Positions 24,582 through 32,384 of a stretch of 32,478 bases of DNA are shown here, piece after piece (within the stretch, counting starts at the first letter, position 1; each line of letters opens with the position of its first letter). Position numbers and translations under genes: made by a program. Under the pieces are notes generated by a model that worked only from the letters and a program-made list of their open reading frames with translations, was not told the origin of the DNA and searched no databases. Origin of the DNA: Clostridiales bacterium (GTDB lineage Bacteria > Bacillota > Clostridia > Lachnospirales > Lachnospiraceae); assembly GCA_012519195.1 (NCBI GenBank), contig JAAYQP010000087.1:1-32478 (forward strand). Reading direction: 5' to 3'.

Positions 24582-25712
24582 ATGTTAAATCATAAGCCAT
24601 TACATCTTATAATTCCATTTGCTTTAGCTATATTTGGCGCTTTCATTCTACTGCCAAGCCATGTAACCGGTGAGGTAGCACCTATTACGGAGATGGAAGA
24701 TAAGCTAAAAAACATTTCCGAGGAAGAAAAAGAAGTTCTGGGCAAGCTCTTTACGATAACGCAAAAGATTGAAGAAATGGAATTGGAAGAAGCAAGGATA
24801 ACCGAAGAAATCAACCAATTAATGATAGATATACATAACATAGAACTTAGGATCGAAGAGAAACAGGCAGATTATGACCAGCAGTTAGATATCATGGAAC
24901 AGTTCTTGGTTCTTTATCAACGGGGTGGTCCTGCTTCCTATCTTGAAATTCTACTAAATGCCAATGATCTAACCACCTTTCTGAAAAGTATCAACATGAT
25001 TAAAGACATATCAAAAAATGTGAATGAACTTCTTGAAAGCATAGAAATTGCCAAACAAGTACTGGAAGAAGAGAAATTGAATCTAGAGGAGAGTCTGCTT
25101 GTCCTGGAGCAAAAGAAAGAGGAACTTCAGGAACCGATCCGCAGACAGAAAGAGTTAAAGAAGGAACAGGAAGATTATCTGGCCTCCCTACAGGAGAATA
25201 AGATCTATTATGAACAGCAGCTAAGAAATCTGGAACAGTTGTGGGCGGATAATCAGGTCATATTCTCAGAAATCGTCTATGAAATAAGTAAAATTGTTGG
25301 GGAAGGATATTTTGAGACATCGGATCTTAATCTAACTTTTTCCTTTACCGGTATAAGAGGTCATATCAAAGAGGAGACCTTTAATCAGATGCTTCAAGAA
25401 CGATCCACTCTGCCAGAAACAGTATTCACCTTCCTGCCAGATAAGATATTAATTAAGGTACCAGAAAAGCATCTGGAGCTCAGTGGAAACTTTACCATGG
25501 TGGAAGATAGTACAGTGAATTTTATCGCCGAGGAAGGCACCTTTTATGATATGCCATTAGAGAAATCCTCACTGGAGGAACTGTTCCGGGAGGGACCTCT
25601 GGTAATCAATTTTAAGAAAATGGCGGAAGGAAATGTTATCATCGATTTTTCCGTAACCAAGGTGGAGAGTCAGGAAGGTGCACTAACCTTTGAAATCAAG
25701 CCGATCTTTTAA
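24582..25712 (+). CDS. PcsB/CwlO-like coiled-coil exported protein without hydrolase domain, FtsEX partner
   Basis: A 376-residue exported protein: signal or membrane anchor (about 7-28), then a long coiled coil (about 35-225). Within it, YQRGGPASYLEILLNANDLT, near residues 112-131, matches the conserved stretch of the PcsB/CwlO/EnvC-type N-terminal domain that docks on FtsX. Those proteins normally end in a CHAP, NlpC/P60 or M23 domain. Here the last 145 residues are instead a beta-rich domain (LPDKILIKVPEKHLELSG, FTMVEDSTVNFIAEEGTFY) without a catalytic Cys-His or zinc site. It probably works as an EnvC-like adaptor that passes FtsEX action to a separate hydrolase. First gene of an operon with ftsE and ftsX; GGGGGGA precedes ATG 24582. 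Confidence 0.8.
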   Translation: MLNHKPLHLIIPFALAIFGAFILLPSHVTGEVAPITEMEDKLKNISEEEKEVLGKLFTITQKIEEMELEEARITEEINQLMIDIHNIELRIEEKQADYDQQLDIMEQFLVLYQRGGPASYLEILLNANDLTTFLKSINMIKDISKNVNELLESIEIAKQVLEEEKLNLEESLLVLEQKKEELQEPIRRQKELKKEQEDYLASLQENKIYYEQQLRNLEQLWADNQVIFSEIVYEISKIVGEGYFETSDLNLTFSFTGIRGHIKEETFNQMLQERSTLPETVFTFLPDKILIKVPEKHLELSGNFTMVEDSTVNFIAEEGTFYDMPLEKSSLEELFREGPLVINFKKMAEGNVIIDFSVTKVESQEGALTFEIKPIF

Positions 25713-25764
25713 AGTAATACTCATTTAGCAAGCCATGATTGTATGTGCTGGAATGGAGGAAAAT

Positions 25765-26442
25765 ATGATTGAAGCAAAAGGAGTTTCTCTGCGGTATCCG
25801 GATGGGACCGTAGCATTAAAGGATATTAATTTACATATTAAACCTGGTGAAATGGTCTATATTACAGGGCCCAGTGGCTCGGGAAAGACGAGTTTGTTAA
25901 AACTATTACTTGGAATTGAATTTCCTACCTTTGGTTCTCTTAAGGTTATGGATAAATCCATGGTAAGAAGCAGAAAAGGCAGAATTAATAAGTTAAGAAG
26001 AAGGATTGGACCAGTATTCCAGGAGTTTAAGCTGATTGAGGGAAGAACCGCACTGGAAAATGTTATGATTGGAATGCGGTTTCTTGGAAAATCACCTAGG
26101 AAAATAAAAGAGGAGGCAATCAATGCCTTAAAAAGGGTGGGATTAGAAGAGAAAATTTATTCTAAAGTGGAGAACCTCTCCTGGGGGCAACAGCAGAGAG
26201 TAGCAATCGCCCGTGCAGTAGCAAGAAAGCCGGCATTAATTCTTGCCGATGAGCCTACCGGTAATCTGGATTATGATAATGCAATCAATATTCTGAAGCT
26301 ATTGAATTCCTTTAAGGATAGCAATACAACGGTTATCATTACCACCCATGCAACTCATCTAATTGAGGGGCAGAAGGATGTAACCTATATCCATGTAAAC
26401 AACGGTTCTATTACCGTAGAACGGGAGGAACTCGCGGTATGA
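25765..26442 (+). CDS. ftsE: Cell-division ATP-binding protein FtsE
   Basis: ABC ATPase of 225 residues that drives the FtsX membrane protein to control peptidoglycan hydrolysis. ATG 25765, after TGGAGGAAA, is chosen over the track's 25735. Walker A is GPSGSGKT (35-42), the Q-loop lies in [17 protein letters not shown], Walker B is [13 protein letters not shown] (157-169) and the H-loop is ITTHATH. The signature reads LSWGQ (138-142) where FtsE normally has LSGGE or LSGGQ, a notable change at the ATP-contacting loop. It starts 52 bp after the coiled-coil gene and overlaps ftsX by four bases, so stoichiometry with FtsX is probably coupled. Confidence 0.92.
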   Translation: MIEAKGVSLRYPDGTVALKDINLHIKPGEMVYITGPSGSGKTSLLKLLLGIEFPTFGSLKVMDKSMVRSRKGRINKLRRRIGPVFQEFKLIEGRTALENVMIGMRFLGKSPRKIKEEAINALKRVGLEEKIYSKVENLSWGQQQRVAIARAVARKPALILADEPTGNLDYDNAINILKLLNSFKDSNTTVIITTHATHLIEGQKDVTYIHVNNGSITVEREELAV

Positions 26443-27332
26443 AAACATTCTTTTATAATATAGGATACTTTATGAAAGAGGCCTGGAGAACCATACGAAT
26501 GAACTTCTTATCGAACTTTTTCTCCATAATAGGAACCGGTTTAATATTATTTCTCTTAGGGTTGGTTACGGTCGGAACGATCATAGGTAATCAATTTATC
26601 ACAAAGCTATCTCAAGAGGCAGAAATAAGTGCTTATTTTGTTGAAGATATGGGTGTGGATGCCGCTAAGGAATTGGTCAGCGAGATCCAAAACATCCAAG
26701 GGGTATGGAATGCGAAACTAATTGATGAGATGCAGGCTTGTGCCATGATGGAAGATATGCTAGGAGAAGAAGCAAAGATTCTGGAGCTATTTGAGGATAA
26801 CCCCTTTAAAGCATTTATTGAGATTAGAATCGATCTGGATGCTATGGAAACGGTACTTTCCCAAGTGGCAAGTCTTGAGGGTATTGACTATGTCCGTGAT
26901 AATCGTGCCGTTTTAAAGCAATTGCAGAGTATTATTAGAGGAGTTGAGGTGGTTGGTTATTTAATAACCCTTGCAGTGGGTATCACTACCTTAATCCTAT
27001 TATCCCATATGATTCGTCAGGGAATTTATAATAATCGAGAGCAGATTAATACTCTTCGCTTACTAGGGGCTCCGGGCAGCTTCATCGGTTTTCCTTATGT
27101 CTTGGTAGGGGTTCTTCTTACCTTGCTAGGCGGTGGATTGGCAATCGCACTGCTAATACTTTTAATCGATGGAGGTTATCCTAAGATTAGTGGAACGATT
27201 CCATTTCTACCTCTGCCGTCACAGACCCTTTTAATTCAACAATCCGCTACTTTAATTGTAACGGTAAGTGTTATATTGGGAGTCCTAGGCAGCTTATTTG
27301 GACTTTCCTCCATAGGGAAGGATAATCGTTAA
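26439..27332 (+). CDS. ftsX: Cell-division protein FtsX
   Basis: Membrane protein of 297 residues that pairs with FtsE. An N-terminal amphipathic tail (YFMKEAWRTIRMNFLSN), membrane segment 1 (about 25-52), an extracellular domain of about 100 residues (EISAYFVEDMGVDAAKELVS to YVRDNRAV) which should bind the coiled-coil partner, then three more membrane segments (about 168-192, 214-240, 262-290) forming the FtsX domain, with IYNNREQINTLRLLGAPGSF in the cytoplasmic loop. Normal length and topology. It overlaps ftsE at ATGA. I see no strong terminator after it. Confidence 0.93.
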   Translation: MKTFFYNIGYFMKEAWRTIRMNFLSNFFSIIGTGLILFLLGLVTVGTIIGNQFITKLSQEAEISAYFVEDMGVDAAKELVSEIQNIQGVWNAKLIDEMQACAMMEDMLGEEAKILELFEDNPFKAFIEIRIDLDAMETVLSQVASLEGIDYVRDNRAVLKQLQSIIRGVEVVGYLITLAVGITTLILLSHMIRQGIYNNREQINTLRLLGAPGSFIGFPYVLVGVLLTLLGGGLAIALLILLIDGGYPKISGTIPFLPLPSQTLLIQQSATLIVTVSVILGVLGSLFGLSSIGKDNR

Positions 27333-27470
27333 GAAGAAATATTGAAATATGTGAAGTTAAAAAATATAATTACTAAGCTAGAAAACTTGCTTTTATATAT
27401 GATATTAAACTATTTAGTATAAACAAAAAATTATAAACAATTAAATAGATCGCATAATGGAGGTCAGACA

Positions 27471-28502
27471 ATGTACAGTTTTATGAATGATTACAGTGAG
27501 GGAGCACATGCAAGGGTTTTAGAATTATTAAAGCAATCGAATTTGGAGCAGAATACCGGCTATGGATTAGATGTTCATAGTTTGAAGGCGAAGGAATATA
27601 TCAAGAACAAAATTGGTAGAGAGGATGTGGATATTCATTTTATTCCCGGCGGAACCCAGACGAATCTTCTAGTTATTTCTTCATTCCTGCGTCCTCACCA
27701 ATGTGTTATCTCTGTAGATAGTGGCCATATTAATGTCCATGAGACTGGCGCTGTGGAAGCTACCGGTCATAAGGTGGTTACTGTTCCTGGGGAAGACGGA
27801 AAATTAACTCCAGAAGGAATTGCCAAAGTCTTGGAAGAGCATACCGATGAGCATATGGTTCAACCCAAAATGGTATATATCTCTAATACAACAGAGCTAG
27901 GTACCATTTATACCAAGGCGGAACTTACTGCAATAAGCAACTTCTGTAAGGAGAAGAAGCTTCTATTATTCCTTGATGGCGCAAGACTGGCATCGGCCCT
28001 TACCTGTAAAGCGAATGACCTCACCCTTAATGATATTGCTAGTCTTGTTGATGTATTTTACATCGGTGGAACAAAGAACGGAGCCTTGCTAGGGGAGGCA
28101 CTTGTACTATGTAATGAAAGTATGAAAGAAGACTTCCGCTATCTAATAAAGCATCGAGGAGCCATGTTGGCAAAAGGATTCGTAATGGGAATCCAGTTTG
28201 AAGCTTTGTTTGAAGATAATCTATATTTTGAGCTTGGAAAACATGCAAACCAAATGGCAGAGAAAATAGCAGAAGCTCTACATCAGGGAGGATATTCCTT
28301 CTATGCAACTCCTGGAACGAATCAACTCTTCCCTATCCTATCAAATAAAACCATTGATCAATTGGCAGAGAAATTTATCTTCTCCATACAGGCGAAAGTG
28401 GATTCGGATCATAGTGCAGTGCGATTTGTAACCTCATGGGCAACAAGGGAAGAGAGTGTTGAAGCCTTGATTAAGGAGTTGATACTGTTATCTTCGAAAT
28501 AG
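27471..28502 (+). CDS. Threonine aldolase family PLP enzyme (low-specificity L-threonine aldolase)
   Basis: A fold-type I PLP enzyme of 343 residues that would split L-threonine or allo-threonine into glycine and acetaldehyde. The start is set by TGGAGGTC eight bases before ATG 27471. Key stretches: FMNDYSEGAHARVLE, where the substrate loop has SEG rather than the usual SDT; FIPGGTQTNLL (PLP phosphate site); His90 in NVHETGAVE (ring stacking); LDGARLASAL with Asp169 and Arg172; and the PLP lysine Lys202 in YIGGTKNGALLGE. The SEGAH pattern is common in the clostridial subgroup, whose exact activity is less certain, so another beta-eliminating reaction is possible. Downstream lies a truncated GNAT gene. 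Confidence 0.88.
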   Translation: MYSFMNDYSEGAHARVLELLKQSNLEQNTGYGLDVHSLKAKEYIKNKIGREDVDIHFIPGGTQTNLLVISSFLRPHQCVISVDSGHINVHETGAVEATGHKVVTVPGEDGKLTPEGIAKVLEEHTDEHMVQPKMVYISNTTELGTIYTKAELTAISNFCKEKKLLLFLDGARLASALTCKANDLTLNDIASLVDVFYIGGTKNGALLGEALVLCNESMKEDFRYLIKHRGAMLAKGFVMGIQFEALFEDNLYFELGKHANQMAEKIAEALHQGGYSFYATPGTNQLFPILSNKTIDQLAEKFIFSIQAKVDSDHSAVRFVTSWATREESVEALIKELILLSSK

Positions 28503-28511
28503 GAACATTAG

Positions 28512-28796
28512 ATTGGACTTGGTTTTGTAATACTTCATCAGAATAGGATTGTTAGCGGAGCATCCTCCTATACGGTATACAATAAAGGCATTGAAATTCA
28601 AATTGATACGAAAGAGGAATATCAAAGAAGAGGACTTGCTCTTGTCTGTGCCTCTAAGTTAATACTTGAATGTCTAGATAGAGGGTTATATCCCAGCTGG
28701 GACGCAGCCAACAAAGGATCTGTAGCTTTAGCAGAAAAACTAGGATACCATTTTGATAAGGAGTATGAAACCTATTTGATTAGCGATTTTCGTTAA
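28512..28796 (+). pseudogene. C-terminal fragment of a GNAT acetyltransferase, start missing
   Basis: An open frame of 94 codons that the ORF track omits because it has no ATG, GTG or TTG at its head; it is bounded upstream by TAG (28509-28511). It reads IGLGFVILHQNRIVSGASSY and continues GIEIQIDTKEEYQRRGLALV, then LYPSWDAANKGSVALAEKLG and ends YETYLISDFR. The Q/R-x-x-G-L/A acetyl-CoA loop (QRRGLA) and the AAN-x-x-S-x-x-LAEKLGY end are typical of the GNAT_acetyltran group. The first 150 or so residues are lacking. It begins nine bases after the threonine aldolase stop, so a deletion probably removed the N-terminal half and the spacer. It is most likely non-functional. Confidence 0.75.
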
Positions 28797-28830
28797 GATA
28801 TAGCCAAAGAGTGAAGGGGGGAGTACCTTT

Positions 28831-30021
28831 ATGTTAACAAGGATTAATCAGAAGAATGGCGACCAACTATCGATCCTTGGTTTTGGTTGTATGCGGTTTC
28901 CAACCAAAGGAGGAGGAATTGATGAGGAACGGTCCATAAAAATGATACGATATGCCATCGAGAACGGAGTTAATTACTTTGACACCGCCTATTTTTATCA
29001 TAATGGAAAAAGTGAATCTCTACTGGGGGATGCTCTTACCGGAGGGTACCGAGAACAGGTAAAGATAGCAACAAAACTACCTCCTTTTATGGTAAGTAAA
29101 TTAGATGGAGCCAAGAAAATATTTGCAACCCAGATTGCAAAGTTAAAGACAGATTATATTGATTATTACCTCCTACATATGCTTACTGACAAAGCAACTT
29201 TTGATCGTATGGTGGATATTGGAGTAATTGATTGGCTCGAACAGTTAAAGAGGGAAGGTAAGATACACAATCTTGGCTTTTCCTTTCATGGCAGTAAAAC
29301 CGATTTTGAAGAGATCGTTCAGGCTTATCCTTGGGACTTTTGCCAAATTCAATATAACTATCTGGATGAGAATAACCAGGCAACCAAATCAGGACTGCAA
29401 CTGGCACATTCCTTAGGGATTCCAGTTATTGTGATGGAACCACTGCGCGGCGGTAAGTTGGTGAATAATTTGCCACCTGAAGTAATCAAAGCATTTCAAT
29501 CCTATGATAAGAAGAGAACACCTGCGGAATGGGCACTACGATGGATCTGGAACCATCCGGAAGTAAATGTAATTCTATCTGGAATGAGTGATGAAGCACA
29601 GGTTACAGAGAATATCAAAATTGCTTCAGATGCAGATGCCAATATCCTAACGGAGGAAGAACTAGAAGTATTCGATCAGGTTAAGGCAATTATGCAGGAG
29701 AAGACCAAGATTCCATGTACCAGTTGCGGATATTGCATGCCATGTCCTTATGGTGTCAATATTCCCGGCAGTTTTGCAAGCTATAATGATAAATACCTGC
29801 TAGGATTAAAGCAAAACCGGTGGAAATACATGCAAACCTTAGGTGTACTATCAAAGCAACCCTCCTATGCCTCCATGTGTAAGGAATGTGGTAAATGTGA
29901 GCGGCACTGTCCTCAAAACATAGCAATTCGTGAAGAATTAAAAAATGTTAAGAAAGAAATGGAAGGTCCATTTTTTAAACCAATCGTTCGAATTGCTCGT
30001 AAGATAACAAGAGTAGAATAA
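28831..30021 (+). CDS. Aldo/keto reductase with C-terminal 4Fe-4S ferredoxin domain
   Basis: A 396-residue oxidoreductase. Residues 1-280 form the aldo/keto reductase barrel: LGFGCMRFPT, NYFDTAYFYHNGKSE with the catalytic Asp and Tyr, ATKLPP with the Lys, YYLLHML with the His, and QIQYNYLDENNQ. The C-terminal 110 residues carry two cysteine sets: CTSCGYCMPCPYGV and CKECGKCERHCP, consistent with iron-sulfur clusters. This fusion is a common clostridial type; the electron donor and substrate are unknown. AAGGGGGGAG lies upstream of ATG 28831. It stands alone on the strand; at 30065-30102 after it are nested inverted repeats ATGTG/CACAT and TGTGTA/TACACA. Confidence 0.92.
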   Translation: MLTRINQKNGDQLSILGFGCMRFPTKGGGIDEERSIKMIRYAIENGVNYFDTAYFYHNGKSESLLGDALTGGYREQVKIATKLPPFMVSKLDGAKKIFATQIAKLKTDYIDYYLLHMLTDKATFDRMVDIGVIDWLEQLKREGKIHNLGFSFHGSKTDFEEIVQAYPWDFCQIQYNYLDENNQATKSGLQLAHSLGIPVIVMEPLRGGKLVNNLPPEVIKAFQSYDKKRTPAEWALRWIWNHPEVNVILSGMSDEAQVTENIKIASDADANILTEEELEVFDQVKAIMQEKTKIPCTSCGYCMPCPYGVNIPGSFASYNDKYLLGLKQNRWKYMQTLGVLSKQPSYASMCKECGKCERHCPQNIAIREELKNVKKEMEGPFFKPIVRIARKITRVE

Positions 30022-30137
30022 TAAAAGTTGAATTTTTACATACTTTAGAGGAAAAGATTATTGTATGTGCTGTGTGTAAAAATATTATACACATCATCAC
30101 ATAAAAATAATAAAAGAGTGCAGAAATGAGGTATAGA

Positions 30138-30605
30138 ATGAAAAAGATTGTACCCTCCCTATGGTTTGGTGATAATAATTGTGAAGAAGCAATTAATTAT
30201 TATGTCAGCGTATTTCCGAACTCGGAAATATTAAAAATTGAAAAGTATCCAGACGAAAGCTTAGATGAACATTTTAAAGGCATGGCAGGTAAGGTTATTA
30301 CTGCTGAGTTTACATTAAATGGACAAAAGTTTCTTGCACTGGATGGTGGTCCAATCTATCATTTCAATGAGGCAATCTCCATGACCATCGAATGTGAAAA
30401 TCAAGAAGAAATTGATTACTATTGGGAGAAATTATCCCATGTTAAAGAAGCGGAGCAATGTGGATGGGTTAAGGACAAGTTCGGACTCTCCTGGCAGATC
30501 GTTCCCTACAATATGGGAGAGTTATTAAAAACCGATGCCCAAATCCAATTGATGATGAAAATGAAGAAAATAATAATTAAAGATCTAGAAGAGGCAGGCA
30601 GTTAG
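30138..30605 (+). CDS. VOC superfamily / PhnB-like protein
   Basis: A protein of 155 residues (start ATG 30138, six bases after GAGG; the track's ATG 30126 overlaps that ribosome binding site). It begins MKKIVPSLWFGDNNCEEAIN and continues YYVSVFPNSEI, the typical start of the 3-demethylubiquinone-9 3-methyltransferase-like (PhnB) branch of the glyoxalase/bleomycin-resistance fold, with FLALDGGPIYHFNEAIS and GWVKDKFGLSWQIVP completing the paired beta-alpha-beta-beta-beta modules. The name 'methyltransferase' for this family is misleading; the real role is unknown in most members. It is monocistronic, with a terminator after it. Confidence 0.85.
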   Translation: MKKIVPSLWFGDNNCEEAINYYVSVFPNSEILKIEKYPDESLDEHFKGMAGKVITAEFTLNGQKFLALDGGPIYHFNEAISMTIECENQEEIDYYWEKLSHVKEAEQCGWVKDKFGLSWQIVPYNMGELLKTDAQIQLMMKMKKIIIKDLEEAGS

Positions 30606-30701
30606 AACGAAGAGACTTGAAAATTACCGGAATTAATGCATTAATCTTTATGATTATCGGCTCTGGTTATGCCAACAATCTCTAAATACGGTCCTATGAA
30701 T

Positions 30702-30752
30702 AGAGTCTTTCCATATCCTCATGTTAGAAAAGGATGCGGAAAGACTCTTTTA
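30702..30752 (+). terminator. Rho-independent terminator after the VOC gene
   Basis: AGAGTCTTTCC (30702-30712) pairs with GGAAAGACTCT (30738-30748), 11 perfect bp, with an inner CCT/AGG, followed by TTTTAA. Confidence 0.75.
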
Positions 30753-30798
30753 ACATTAATCCATTATTTTAGGATAATTCATTCGTTTTCACTAGCCA

Positions 30799-31332
30799 TT
30801 ACTTTAGCCATTCCTCACGTAAAATATCCATATATACTTCGTCGTAAAACTGTCCTTTTAAATAATAGGATTGCCTTCTCCTTCCAATCTCTTTAAATCC
30901 TACTTTCTTATAGCATTGGATGGCTCTTTCATTGAAGGAGAACACTTTTAACATAATATTATTTAGATTCAGATAATTAAAACCATAATCCAGTAAAAGA
31001 TTTAGTGCTTCCTGGCCATAGCCTTGATTACGATTATCCTCATCTCCGATAAATAATCCCACAATGGCATTTTGCATTACCTGATTAATCTCGTTGAAGC
31101 CACAATTTCCAAGTAAAGTATCATCCTCTAAACGAACGATTGCAAACTGAAAACTGCTAGAACTTTTTTTGATCCATTCCTTTTCATCTTCCAAGGAAAT
31201 TATTCTAGAAGAATTCCCTAATCCATCCGTAGTTGCTAAGTCGTTTAGCCACTTTACATAGGTTTCGGCATCGTCTACGCTCATGGGAGATAGATAGATC
31301 CGGTTACCAACGAGTTTCTTAAAGTATTTCAT
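30799..31332 (-). CDS. GNAT family N-acetyltransferase (RimJ/RimL type)
   Basis: A 177-residue acetyltransferase. The track's start at 31413 is rejected: on the minus strand GGGGAGGA lies seven bases before ATG 31332 and one base before ATG 31338, so 31332 is preferred. The protein begins MKYFKKLVGNRIYLSPMSVD and shows the Acetyltransf_3 layout: YVKWLNDLATTDGL, FAIVRLEDDTLLGNCGFNEI, the acetyl-CoA loop NRNQGYGQEALNLLL, and LKVFSFNERAIQCYKKVGFK near the C terminus. Members acetylate ribosomal proteins, amino sugars or antibiotics; the substrate here is unknown. It is divergent from the secreted protein gene with a shared operator between. Confidence 0.9.
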   Translation of the reverse strand: MKYFKKLVGNRIYLSPMSVDDAETYVKWLNDLATTDGLGNSSRIISLEDEKEWIKKSSSSFQFAIVRLEDDTLLGNCGFNEINQVMQNAIVGLFIGDEDNRNQGYGQEALNLLLDYGFNYLNLNNIMLKVFSFNERAIQCYKKVGFKEIGRRRQSYYLKGQFYDEVYMDILREEWLK

Positions 31333-31394
31333 AAGCATTCCTCCCCTGAAAATATTACTTAATAAATTATAGTTTTGTATATGGAATTCTCTGA

Positions 31395-31423
31395 ATTGTA
31401 TACCATAAAACACTTTTTGTAAA
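31395..31423 (-). promoter_or_regulatory. Promoter of the GNAT gene
   Basis: On the minus strand, TTTACA (31423-31418), 17-bp spacer, TACAAT (31400-31395). The -35 is the left arm of the palindrome 31417-31435. Confidence 0.6.
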
Positions 31424-31435
31424 TATTGTTTACAA
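31417..31435. promoter_or_regulatory. Palindromic operator shared by divergent promoters
   Basis: TTGTAAA-TATTG-TTTACAA is a perfect 7-5-7 inverted repeat. Each arm contains the -35 of one of the two divergent promoters, so a protein bound here would block both. Confidence 0.55.
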
Positions 31436-31457
31436 TAAATATGCTAATCTATATATA
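31429..31457 (+). promoter_or_regulatory. Promoter of the secreted-protein gene
   Basis: TTTACA (31429-31434), 17-bp spacer, TATATA (31452-31457). The -35 is the right arm of the palindrome. It leaves a leader of about 70 nt. Confidence 0.5.
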
Positions 31458-31532
31458 AATGGGGTTATATGGCATATATTAATATAATGATATTATCATA
31501 TAAAATTTACGTTATTCTAGGGAGGTAACATA

Positions 31533-32384
31533 TTGAAAAGAAAGTTTGCTATTATTGTATTAGGATTATGTTTACTAATGTCTACAACCTTTGTAAGTGC
31601 ATCTACTGCATCTACAGTGAAGGCAACCATATCTAAATTAAAGATATATTTTAATGAGAAAAAGCTGAATGGTAATGTTCTAAGTTATAAAAATGAATAT
31701 TATGTTCCAGTTGATATTCTTAAAGAATATTTAGGATATGAAGTAAGCAAGAATACTAAAACAAACAAACTGACAATTTTAGAAAATGTAAATAAATCTG
31801 AACTTCAGAGCCAAATAAATAAATTAAAAAGTGAAGTTAAAGACCTTAACGAGAAACTGGAGTTGTATAGAGGAGATATCCCAGACGATTCTGCATATAA
31901 GCAAATTGAGGATGTTACGTATACCAATCAAAACAAACATATCTACAATATATATTGGAATAAGGTAACACCTTTTAAGATAAATGAAAAAATCTATGAT
32001 AAAAACATGTATGGTATTTATCTTCCAGGAAGAACCGATTATGGATACTATGATGATGGTGAGAATTATCCGACTATTTATTTTCCTAATAAAAATTTAG
32101 ATTATTCTAAATTTAAATTCTCAATCGGAATAGATGATCTAGCCAAGTCTTATAATTATGCCTATGGTACGAAAATAAAAATAACGGGATATTCATATAT
32201 ATTAGGAAACGATATTTTATTTGATCAATATATAAATAGAAGTTTAGATATTGAAACATTTGAAGTTGATATAAAAGGTTATGATAAAATAGGAATAACT
32301 TTTATTCCATATTATGAAGAAACATTTAGTGAACCGGGAGATTACTTTAGAATATATTATCCTGAATTATTCACGGTGATATAG
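31533..32384 (+). CDS. Secreted protein with copper-amine-oxidase-like N-terminal stalk domain and unknown C-terminal domain
   Basis: A 283-residue exported protein. The TTG start at 31533 follows GGGAGGTAA. Signal peptide about 1-24 (MKRKFAIIVLGLCLLMSTTF, cleavage near VSA). Residues of about 27-90 (KIYFNEKKLNGNVLSYKNEY, YVPVDILKEYLGYEV) match the stalk domain known as Cu_amine_oxidN1, common in Firmicutes wall proteins. A short coiled coil (about 92-115) follows. The remaining 165 residues are beta-rich, with many Tyr and Asp (GYYDDGENYPTIYFP), and end in a stretch resembling a carbohydrate-binding NPCBM-like fold (YDKIGITFIPYYEETFS), offered only as a pattern. No catalytic motif. Base composition is more AT-rich than its neighbours, which may indicate recent acquisition. 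The last 94 bases of the window hold no gene; AGGG/CCCT at 32459-32474 with a T-run could be a minus-strand terminator. Confidence 0.8.
   Translation: MKRKFAIIVLGLCLLMSTTFVSASTASTVKATISKLKIYFNEKKLNGNVLSYKNEYYVPVDILKEYLGYEVSKNTKTNKLTILENVNKSELQSQINKLKSEVKDLNEKLELYRGDIPDDSAYKQIEDVTYTNQNKHIYNIYWNKVTPFKINEKIYDKNMYGIYLPGRTDYGYYDDGENYPTIYFPNKNLDYSKFKFSIGIDDLAKSYNYAYGTKIKITGYSYILGNDILFDQYINRSLDIETFEVDIKGYDKIGITFIPYYEETFSEPGDYFRIYYPELFTVI

Noticed and set aside
30669-30896. 75-aa plus-strand frame
   Set aside because: It runs across the VOC terminator hairpin and into the 3' end of the GNAT gene in antisense; no ribosome binding site.
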